From assembly GCA_015231815.1 (NCBI GenBank), contig JADGAW010000125.1:1-6440 (forward strand): DNA of 6,440 nt, written 5' to 3'. The notes under the pieces were generated by a model. The model saw only the letters and a program-made list of their open reading frames with translations, had not been told where the DNA came from and searched no databases. Positions 1 through 5,883 of this stretch are shown here, piece by piece. The stretch is from Nitrospinota bacterium (GTDB lineage Bacteria > Nitrospinota_A > JADGAW01). Made by a program: the position numbers and the translations under genes. How positions within the stretch are numbered: the first letter of the stretch is position 1; every line of letters begins with the position of its first letter.

Positions 1-146
1 CGTTACGTAAAAAAGGTTTATTCTTGTGCTCTGTACCTTCTTCTTAAGCTCTCATTACTCAAAAAGTGGTCAATACAGTAAAATTATGAACTTTTTACAC
101 ACAAGTAGTCCTGAAAAATGTAAGGACGAACATTAATGAGGAAAGA

Positions 147-1409
147 ATGAGCGGAAAAAAAATTCAACGACTTAGAGGGTTTAAGGATATTCTCCCTGAA
201 GAAACAGAAAAATGGCAAAAGGCTGAAGAAATTATTCAAAAGGTATTTCATCAGTTTAATTTTAAGGAAATTCGTGTTCCGGTATTGGAACAAAACGATT
301 TGTTTCAACGATCAATTGGTGATGTGACCGATATCGTTCAAAAAGAAATGTACAGCTTTAAAGACAGGCATGGGGATACGGTAGCAATGCGACCAGAGGG
401 AACAGCTTCTGTCGTCAGGGCATATATTGAGAATAATCTTTTTTATCCGCCTTCTGTTCAAAAACTCTACTACTTTGGTGCAATGTTTCGTTATGAACGA
501 CCACAAGCTGGAAGGCTTCGGCAGTTTCATCAGGCTGGAGCAGAGGTTTTTGGCTCTCAGGAACCTTATATTGACGCAGAGGTTATTGTTGCACTTTATA
601 CAATTCTTCGTGAACTTAATATTGAAAACCCTACCGTACATTTGAATTCAGTTGGCTGTGAAGTGTGTCGTCCCAATTATTTAAGTTATTTAAAGATTTT
701 TTTTGAAAAAAATAAAGAAGGGTTTTGTCCATTATGTCAGGAGCGAATGCTCACGAATCCATTGAGGGTTCTTGACTGTAAGGTGGAGAGCTGTAAAAAC
801 CTTCTTTCAACTGTTGAGGGAACTTATCAACATCTCTGTGACAACTGTGATACTCATTTTGAAGAGGTAAAGAAAAATTTAAATCTTTTGGGCTTAACTT
901 TTACTCTTGATAAGTTTCTCGTTAGAGGACTTGATTACTATACCAAAACAGCTTTTGAAATAACGTCATCTTCCCTTGGTTCACAAGACGCAATAGCTGG
1001 AGGAGGACGGTACGACAAGCTTGTTGAGGAGCTTGGAGGTCCTAAAACAGAAGCAGTTGGTTTTGCTATAGGACTCGAACGTTTAATTTCTCTTATGCCG
1101 GAAGGTCGTGCAGGAAAAAGACCTGATGTTTATATGATTTCCCTCGGTGAAACTGCGAAAGAAAAAGCCATAAAGCTTCTCAATGATATAAGAAAAGAAG
1201 GATTCAGCGGGGAAATTAATTATCAGGATTCCCTAAAGTCAAGCTTTAAAAAAGCTTCAAAGGGAAATTTTCGCTTTGCAATTTTGATTGGTGATGAAGA
1301 AGTAAAGGAAGGTGTTGTCTCTTTTAAAGACCTTGATGCTGGCGAGCAACAACGGATTTCTCACAATGCTTCAGAAATTATAGCCCAAATGCAAAAGTTG
1401 ACTCCGTGA
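147..1409 (+). CDS. hisS: Histidyl-tRNA synthetase (class II)
   Basis: This cytoplasmic enzyme charges tRNA(His) with histidine using ATP. The 420-aa product has the usual length and all the class II signatures: MRPEGTASVVRA (81-92), motif 2 FRYERPQAGRLRQFHQ (114-129) with the ATP-binding arginine, the two histidine-specific motifs LVRGLDYYT (258-266) and AGGGRYDKL (284-292), and motif 3 GLERLISL (309-316). Residues from about 325 to the end fit the C-terminal anticodon-binding domain. Between motif 2 and the histidine motifs is an insertion with four cysteine pairs (C171/C174, C194/C197, C211/C216, C231/C234), probably metal-binding and, as I recall, common in deltaproteobacterial HisS. The ATG at 147 is preceded by GAGGAAA (138-144) at good spacing, and the N-terminus IQRLRGFKDILP is typical, so this start is secure. 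The next gene follows after 137 nt with no obvious terminator between them. Confidence 0.97.
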   Translation: MSGKKIQRLRGFKDILPEETEKWQKAEEIIQKVFHQFNFKEIRVPVLEQNDLFQRSIGDVTDIVQKEMYSFKDRHGDTVAMRPEGTASVVRAYIENNLFYPPSVQKLYYFGAMFRYERPQAGRLRQFHQAGAEVFGSQEPYIDAEVIVALYTILRELNIENPTVHLNSVGCEVCRPNYLSYLKIFFEKNKEGFCPLCQERMLTNPLRVLDCKVESCKNLLSTVEGTYQHLCDNCDTHFEEVKKNLNLLGLTFTLDKFLVRGLDYYTKTAFEITSSSLGSQDAIAGGGRYDKLVEELGGPKTEAVGFAIGLERLISLMPEGRAGKRPDVYMISLGETAKEKAIKLLNDIRKEGFSGEINYQDSLKSSFKKASKGNFRFAILIGDEEVKEGVVSFKDLDAGEQQRISHNASEIIAQMQKLTP

Positions 1410-1472
1410 GTTGATTTTATTGGCATTTTATCGTGTATCATAATTAATTAATTTTGTTATCTTCTTGTTTTG

Positions 1473-1499
1473 TTGATTTAATGGAAAAACTGGTAAAAT
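1473..1499 (+). promoter_or_regulatory. Candidate promoter for korAB
   Basis: An extended -10 element, TGGTAAAAT (1491-1499), has a -35-like TTGATT (1473-1478) upstream. The 15-nt spacer is short, but the TGn extension can compensate for a poor -35. It would place transcription start near 1506, about 40 nt before the korA ATG. It suggests that the oxidoreductase genes can be transcribed independently of hisS. This is a consensus match by eye only. Confidence 0.35.
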
Positions 1500-1536
1500 G
1501 TCAAATTCGTTTTTTAACAATAATGGTAATTTAAGT

Positions 1537-1541
1537 GGAGG
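1537..1541 (+). promoter_or_regulatory. Ribosome binding site that decides the korA start
   Basis: GGAGG lies five bases before the ATG at 1547. A GTG codon at 1535 is in frame and would add four residues, but it overlaps this Shine-Dalgarno sequence and has no good site of its own. The ATG at 1547 is therefore the better start. Confidence 0.8.
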
Positions 1542-1546
1542 TTTTT

Positions 1547-3289
1547 ATGGGACATAAGAGTGATCTTTGTATCAGAATAGGCGGAGAAGGTGGAGAAGGT
1601 ATCATCAGTTCCGGCGATATTCTGGCACAGGCAGCAGCGAAAGCGGGCTTGGAGGTTCTGACCTTTAAGACATTCCCGGCTGAAATTCGAGGCGGATACG
1701 CTATGTATCAAATCAGAATGTCTTCTGAAAAAATTCTTTCCGAAGGTGACGGGTTTCAGGTTTTGGTTGTTTTTAACAAGGAAGCTCTTGATAACAATAT
1801 TAATAAGTTAAAAGCAGGCAATGTTCTTATTTGGGATGGTCCAGAAGGTGGCGATATCAATGAATTACCTGAAGTTCCAGAAGGTGTGATTGTTTATAAC
1901 CTTCCCATGTCAAAACTTGCAAAAGTTGACCTTGGAGTATATAGAAGTAAAAACATGGTTTGTATGGGAGCACTTTCTGAACTTTTTAATATTCCCGTTG
2001 ACCGGTTAAAGGAAATTATAAATAACAGATTTGGTAAAAAAGGTCAGGACATTGTAGATCTTAACTATAAAGCCCTTCAATTAGGTATTGATTATGTCAA
2101 GGAAAACCATCAGGGAATCAGCAATCCTTATAACGTAGTTGCTCAGGAACAGAACAAGGACGTTATCATTATGTCTGGTAACGATGCTGTTGGTCTTGGT
2201 GCATTAATGGCGGGCTGTAACTTCTTTGCCTGTTATCCAATTACTCCGGCGACTGAAATCGCTTACTGGGTTGCAAAACATCTTGTAAAAAAAGGTGGTA
2301 CTGTTGTTCAGACGGAAGATGAAATATCTTCTATCGGAGCTGTTGTTGGTGCTTCGTTTGCAGGAGCTAAGGCAATGACGGGGACATCAGGTCCAGGACT
2401 TTCCTTAATGACTGAAATTCTCGGTCTTGGTGTAATGGTCGAAGCTCCTTTAGTTATTTGTGATGTTCAAAGGGGCGGTCCTTCAACAGGACTTCCGACA
2501 AAACATGAACAGTCAGATCTTTTTCTTGCCTGTTACGGTGGTCATGGTGATTTCCCGCGAATTGTTCTTTCGGCAGAAAATGTTGCTGATTGTGTTGACT
2601 TAACGATTCACGCATTTAATCTTGCTGAGCATTACCAAACTCCGGTAATCCTTTTAACAGATGGTTCACTGGGTTTTAGAACTGAAACCTTTGAAGCTCC
2701 TGATATCAATAAAGTAAAAGTTGTTAACAGAAAGATGTACAACCCCGATACTGACGGAGAATTTTTACGATATAAATTCACTGAAGATAATATTTCTCCA
2801 ACAGCAATTCCAGGAATGGAAGGTTGTGCCCATATGCAGACTGGTCTAGAGCATAACGAGAAGGGTTCTCCAAATTATGGTCCTGTTTTTCACACAAAAA
2901 ATACAGAAAAAAGATTTAACAAAATTGCCAATGCAGAAGATTTCTTCGAATCCTCTCATTCGGATATTGAAGAAGGTGCCACTGTCGGTGTTGTTACCTG
3001 GGGTTCTACTCAAGGCAGTGTAAGGGAAGCAGTTCAGCAGGCAAGGGAAGCCGGGGTAAAAGTCTCTGCTTTCTATCCAAAGCTTGTATGGCCTTTCCCA
3101 ATGAAAGCTTTTAACGAGTTTCTTAAAACCGTAGATAAAATTCTTGTTCCAGAAGTTAACTATCAGGGACAGTTGGCTGAAATAATTAAAACAAAAGAAA
3201 TCGGCAAGGAAATCATTAAATATAATATTTATGGAGGTTTGCCTTTCGAGCCTCAGGAAATAGCGAAAAAGATCAAGGAGGTGCAATAA
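1547..3289 (+). CDS. korA: 2-oxoacid:acceptor oxidoreductase, fused gamma-alpha subunit
   Basis: This is the large subunit of a cytoplasmic 2-oxoacid:ferredoxin oxidoreductase, which converts a 2-oxoacid and CoA to acyl-CoA, CO2 and reduced ferredoxin (or the reverse). From the ATG at 1547 it has 580 residues. Residues 1-185 form the gamma domain, with the glycine-rich GGEGGEG at 12-18. A linker follows, and the alpha domain starts near 205. It contains the hallmark YPITP (230-234), the segment QTEDEISSIGAVVGASFAG (255-273) and VQRGGPSTGLPTKHEQSDL (307-325). The C-terminal transketolase-like domain begins near 478. The fused gamma-alpha layout with a separate beta matches the two-subunit type known from Sulfolobus and many anaerobes. 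The stop overlaps the korB start by one base (TAATG), so the two are translationally coupled. Substrate cannot be fixed from sequence: 2-oxoglutarate is favoured, but a broader 2-oxoacid range is possible. The symbol is by analogy. Confidence 0.93.
   Translation: MGHKSDLCIRIGGEGGEGIISSGDILAQAAAKAGLEVLTFKTFPAEIRGGYAMYQIRMSSEKILSEGDGFQVLVVFNKEALDNNINKLKAGNVLIWDGPEGGDINELPEVPEGVIVYNLPMSKLAKVDLGVYRSKNMVCMGALSELFNIPVDRLKEIINNRFGKKGQDIVDLNYKALQLGIDYVKENHQGISNPYNVVAQEQNKDVIIMSGNDAVGLGALMAGCNFFACYPITPATEIAYWVAKHLVKKGGTVVQTEDEISSIGAVVGASFAGAKAMTGTSGPGLSLMTEILGLGVMVEAPLVICDVQRGGPSTGLPTKHEQSDLFLACYGGHGDFPRIVLSAENVADCVDLTIHAFNLAEHYQTPVILLTDGSLGFRTETFEAPDINKVKVVNRKMYNPDTDGEFLRYKFTEDNISPTAIPGMEGCAHMQTGLEHNEKGSPNYGPVFHTKNTEKRFNKIANAEDFFESSHSDIEEGATVGVVTWGSTQGSVREAVQQAREAGVKVSAFYPKLVWPFPMKAFNEFLKTVDKILVPEVNYQGQLAEIIKTKEIGKEIIKYNIYGGLPFEPQEIAKKIKEVQ
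3276..3281 (+). promoter_or_regulatory. korB ribosome binding site inside korA
   Basis: A perfect AGGAGG lies within the last codons of korA, seven bases before the korB ATG at 3289. Together with the one-base TAATG overlap it points to coupled translation and near-equal amounts of the two subunits. Confidence 0.85.
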
Positions 3290-4149
3290 TGGCTACAGGA
3301 ATATATGCTAAAGGAAAAGAGTACAAAAGTGAAGTACCACCAACATGGTGTGCTGGTTGTGGCGATTATGGGTTGTTAAACGCCTTTATGAACTCACTTG
3401 CTGACCAGCAAATTAACGTTAACAATACTGCTCTTATTTCAGGTATTGGATGTTCATCACGTTTTCCCTTCTTTATTAAAGCTTATGGTTTTCATGGAGT
3501 TCATGGAAGAGCCTTAACGATTGCTTCCGGTGTTAAGCTTGCCAACCCGGAGCTTGAAGTTGTTGCTTTTGGTGGTGACGGTGACGGGTTTGCCATTGGT
3601 GGCGGACATGTTCCCCATATGTGTCGTAAAAATATGGATATGACCTATATTGTTATGGATAACAGCATTTATGGCTTAACAAAAGGTCAGATGTCTCCAA
3701 CCACCACTCCAGGTATGAAAACAAGTACTACTCCATATGGAGCGCCTGATAATCCAATCAACCCCTTGGCGTTTGTTTTGACTTATGGAGCAACGTTTGT
3801 AGCTCAGGCTTTTTCAGGAAATCCCAAGCAAATGAGAGGTCTGATTACTCAGGCAATGAAACATAGAGGATTTTCTTATATCAACGTAATTTCTCCATGT
3901 CCGACCTTCAACAAACAGGACACCTTTGACTCATATAAAGAGATGTTTGAGGACTTACCTGAGGATCATGATACAAGTGATAAGCCGGGTGCAATTGCTA
4001 AGGCACTTGACCGGACTTCAGGAAAGCTTTATTCAGGAGTTTATTATGAAGATAAGGAAACACCAACCTTTCTGGATAGAATTGCTGAGCAAAGAAAAAC
4101 TGCCGGGGCATTTGATTTCCAAAAAATTCTCGACATTTATCGTCCATAA
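3289..4149 (+). CDS. korB: 2-oxoacid:acceptor oxidoreductase, beta (TPP and FeS) subunit
   Basis: This is the catalytic beta subunit partner of KorA. It carries thiamine diphosphate, where the 2-oxoacid is decarboxylated, and one 4Fe-4S cluster that passes electrons to ferredoxin. The 286 residues show WCAGCGDYG (20-28), GIGCSSRFP (52-60), the TPP/metal motif GGDGDGFAIGG (95-105) continuing to NSIYGLTKGQMSPTT (125-139), and SPCPTFN (202-208). Cysteines 21, 24, 55 and 204 reproduce the CxxC...C...C spacing that ligates the cluster in two-subunit enzymes of this family. Arg58, three residues after Cys55, sits where the Sulfolobus enzyme has a lysine implicated in substrate choice. A basic residue there is compatible with 2-oxoglutarate, but this is inference. 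No separate ferredoxin-like delta subunit is encoded nearby, so a free ferredoxin is the likely acceptor. The gene ends 13 nt before a strong terminator. Confidence 0.94.
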   Translation: MATGIYAKGKEYKSEVPPTWCAGCGDYGLLNAFMNSLADQQINVNNTALISGIGCSSRFPFFIKAYGFHGVHGRALTIASGVKLANPELEVVAFGGDGDGFAIGGGHVPHMCRKNMDMTYIVMDNSIYGLTKGQMSPTTTPGMKTSTTPYGAPDNPINPLAFVLTYGATFVAQAFSGNPKQMRGLITQAMKHRGFSYINVISPCPTFNKQDTFDSYKEMFEDLPEDHDTSDKPGAIAKALDRTSGKLYSGVYYEDKETPTFLDRIAEQRKTAGAFDFQKILDIYRP

Positions 4150-4162
4150 AGATGTTTTTTTG

Positions 4163-4197
4163 AAAAGAGGTGCGGGAAACCGCACCTCTTTTTTTTT
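4163..4197 (+). terminator. Strong rho-independent terminator of korAB
   Basis: A perfect 13-bp stem (4163-4175 with 4180-4192, core GAGGTGCGG/CCGCACCTC) closes on a GAAA tetraloop and runs into nine T's (4189-4197). It lies just after the korB stop. On the minus strand the same hairpin ends in TTTT before a C, so it may also work, less strongly, as the terminator for the convergent LysM gene that stops at 4296. Confidence 0.95.
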
Positions 4198-4231
4198 GCC
4201 CAAAATTAAAATTCTGGTAGTCTTTAATTAA

Positions 4232-4297
4232 GAAGCTGATTGGAGATCCACCTCATTGTAATAATTTTTTTCAATAAGATATTTATTCATCAGCTTC
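4232..4297. repeat. Inverted repeat, possible folded 3' end of the LysM gene transcript
   Basis: A perfect 9-bp inverted repeat, GAAGCTGAT (4232-4240) and ATCAGCTTC (4289-4297), overlaps the LysM gene stop codon. Nested inside is a second stem, CTCATTG (4252-4258) with CAATAAG (4272-4278), seven pairs including one G-U in the minus-strand transcript. There is no clean T tract, so this is not a standard terminator. It may be a 3'-UTR structure or chance in AT-rich sequence. Confidence 0.3.
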
Positions 4298-5324
4298 AGG
4301 ATTGACTCCATTGCACGAACCCTAAAATATTAACCCCTTTACTTGAAAAATAGGTTTTGGCGTCTTCGTACATTGTGGCATTGACAATGCTCGGCACCAC
4401 TGCTGCTTTTGCCTGAGCGTATTCAGACCATTGCACTCCAATTGCAGTATAGTCATTGCTGGTTTCTTCACCTGATGTGTACAATTGCGGTGATAAATAA
4501 TTAATGTTCGTATCTGAAAAAAAAGAACTCATTAAAGTTGAGGCATCCTTGATACCATAGGGTTGAGAATGACTTACAGTAACCAAGACCTTAAAGCCTT
4601 TTGCCTGAGCAGCAGCAAATGATGCCTGAAATAAGGATTCCAGTCCTGTATCCCCCTCTTCAACGTCATAGGCAATACCATCATACCCGGAAAAGTCGCC
4701 ATTATTAATTGCGTTGGTAACGGAAGTTAATGCTGAAGTTGTGAAGGCTCCGTTTTCATTGCCACCTCCCAGACAAATATATTTACTGCCGGCTAACTTT
4801 CCCTTAACTGATGCACTATTTTGAAGGGCGGTCTGCGGATCAGTCCAACCACTAAAAGCAAGGGATAGATTTGTAGAACTTGGAGCACTGCCCTTTGACC
4901 ATGTCCACCACCAAAAACCAGCAACTTTTGCATCGGTATTTACCTGTTGAGAAGTTGTTGTGACCGTGGCAGAAGGAGTTCCTGCTTCTGGTATATTAAT
5001 TATTTGTCCAATTGACAGACTATTAGGACTGATGTCTGGGTTTGCTTCTTCAATTTCCTGATAGGTTATTCCTGAACATTTACTTAATCCAGAGGCAATT
5101 TTTGAATAGGAATCTCCAGATAAAACGGTATATTTCATAACCGTCGTACTACTTTCTTTTGATGGAATATTGAGAAGCATTCCAATTGACAATGCCGTTG
5201 CGGGGACATCAGGATTTGCCTGCTCAATGTCCTGATAACTAATGCCAGCAGAGGCATTCAGGACATCACTGATTGATGAAAAAGTGTCTCCGGATAGGAT
5301 GGTATATCGTAATGCAGTTGCCAT
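4296..5324 (-). CDS. LysM-LysM-GH18-like glycosidase-domain protein, no signal peptide
   Basis: The 342-aa protein starts almost directly with two LysM repeats (about 6-54 and 64-112) that are identical at about 26 of 50 positions. Each runs from YT(I/V)LSGD to (N)IP. LysM domains bind N-acetylglucosamine polymers such as peptidoglycan or chitin. A Thr/Ser-rich linker (113-132) leads to a domain (133-342) that I read as GH18-like: a VAGFWWW first strand, CLGGG (184-188), DGIAYDVE (215-222) in place of the chitinase DxxDxDxE, SPQLYTSG, and a final strand ending in a Trp near the C-terminus. Asp215, Asp220 and the catalytic Glu222 are present, but the middle Asp is Ala218, so activity is uncertain. 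The domain is short (about 210 aa), hevamine-like in size. No signal peptide or membrane segment is present, recalling spore YaaH/SleL proteins, which also begin with LysM. The start has GAGGAG (5333-5338) eight bases upstream. Confidence 0.85.
   Translation of the reverse strand: MATALRYTILSGDTFSSISDVLNASAGISYQDIEQANPDVPATALSIGMLLNIPSKESSTTVMKYTVLSGDSYSKIASGLSKCSGITYQEIEEANPDISPNSLSIGQIINIPEAGTPSATVTTTSQQVNTDAKVAGFWWWTWSKGSAPSSTNLSLAFSGWTDPQTALQNSASVKGKLAGSKYICLGGGNENGAFTTSALTSVTNAINNGDFSGYDGIAYDVEEGDTGLESLFQASFAAAQAKGFKVLVTVSHSQPYGIKDASTLMSSFFSDTNINYLSPQLYTSGEETSNDYTAIGVQWSEYAQAKAAVVPSIVNATMYEDAKTYFSSKGVNILGFVQWSQS
4989..5309 (-). repeat. Direct repeat encoding tandem LysM domains
   Basis: Two copies of about 147 bp (5163-5309 and 4989-5135), separated by 27 bp, encode the two LysM domains. 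About half the amino acids are identical, and DNA identity is still obvious in stretches: both contain TCCAATTGACA, and the segments ending TTCCTGATA and GTCCTGATA align closely. This suggests duplication within the gene rather than acquisition of two unrelated domains. Confidence 0.75.
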
Positions 5325-5356
5325 GGTTTTTTCTCCTCAAAGATTTTAAATTAAGC

Positions 5357-5374
5357 TATGAAAAAACTTTCATA
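5357..5374. repeat. Small palindrome in the LysM gene leader
   Basis: TATGAAA (5357-5363) and TTTCATA (5368-5374) form a perfect 7-bp inverted repeat with a 4-nt loop, about 33 nt upstream of the LysM start. It could be an operator or a weak leader hairpin. The 195-nt gap between the 94-aa gene and the LysM gene otherwise shows no clear terminator or strong promoter. Confidence 0.3.
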
Positions 5375-5519
5375 AACATCTCGTATTTAAATTCAGTAGT
5401 TTTTATTCCCAGCGTAAAGTATGGGTACGTACACAAATTCCATAGGTAAAAACAATTTTCGTCTATATCAAAAGCAATTTATCACAAGTTAATGTAAGCT
5501 GACTTTATTTCATGAATGC

Positions 5520-5804
5520 TTAGAGGCACTTGGATATAATGCAGTCTCCAACGGCAGGACCAGCACATGAAATCCAGCAATCTTTGTCCATGCCACAATG
5601 AATACAGCTAATGGCGTTGGGACCACAGCCTATGGCACAACTTCCCATGCTCTTGAGTTTTCCCGTAACGCTGTGGGCAAGGTTACTGAAAAACCCTTCC
5701 ATTTGCACTCCGTTTGCTGCTGTCTGAACAGCTAAAAGGTTTCTGTTTACATTTCTCCCGGAAAAAGCAATGCTTTGCCCTGCACTCTGTTTAGGTAGTT
5801 TCAT
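5520..5804 (-). CDS. Small cysteine-rich MKLPK-leader protein (94 aa), unknown function
   Basis: I do not recognise this as a named gene. The first 55 residues lack cysteine and hold the MKLPK start, a polar stretch and a likely cationic amphipathic helix (GFFSNLAHSVTGKLKSMG, 37-54). The remaining 39 residues carry eight cysteines (56, 60, 67, 70, 76, 80, 88, 93) in two similar halves of the form C-x-I-x-C-(A)-G-P...C-I...C. This split into a leader and a Cys/Gly-rich tail fits a processed peptide such as a bacteriocin or other ribosomal peptide precursor, or a small disulfide or metal-binding protein. The CxIGC stretch faintly recalls halocin C8-type peptides, from memory only. There is no classical Sec signal peptide. 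GGAG (5813-5816) lies eight bases before the ATG. It is followed on the same strand by the LysM gene after 195 nt and preceded by a related small gene 79 nt upstream. Confidence 0.75.
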   Translation of the reverse strand: MKLPKQSAGQSIAFSGRNVNRNLLAVQTAANGVQMEGFFSNLAHSVTGKLKSMGSCAIGCGPNAISCIHCGMDKDCWISCAGPAVGDCIISKCL

Positions 5805-5846
5805 GATTTTTTCTCCAAAAAATTAATAATTTATAAACATGTCTAT

Positions 5847-5872
5847 AAAAAGAAGGGTAGTGTTCCCTTTTT
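5847..5872 (-). terminator. Weak terminator or attenuator between the two small genes
   Basis: Read on the minus strand, AAGGG (5869-5865) pairs with CCCTT (5857-5853) over a 7-nt loop, followed by C and five T's (5851-5847), about 12 nt after the stop of the 141-aa gene. The 5-bp stem is weak, so partial termination is more likely than a full stop. The reverse reading also ends in T's, so it could act in both directions. Confidence 0.4.
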
Positions 5873-5883
5873 CATCTTTACCA

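Noticed and set aside
108..127. Hairpin GTCCT/AGGAC with a 10-nt loop upstream of hisS, considered as a T-box or attenuator
   Set aside because: The stem is only five pairs. No T-box sequence or terminator follows, and no leader structure of the kind that controls tRNA synthetase genes is visible in the 146 nt available.
312..641. Minus-strand open frame inside hisS, with a further plus-strand one at 427-645
   Set aside because: Both are shadows of the strongly conserved hisS motif 2 region.
2846..3286. Minus-strand open frame of 146 codons inside korA
   Set aside because: It lies wholly antisense to the conserved C-terminal domain of korA, and its product resembles no family I know.
3926..4231. 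Plus-strand open frame overlapping the end of korB and the terminator
   Set aside because: It is out of frame with korB, has no start signal and runs through the terminator hairpin.
5425..5432. 8-bp palindrome GTACGTAC in the gap upstream of the LysM gene
   Set aside because: It is a single short self-complementary word without a partner copy or promoter context, so chance is likely.
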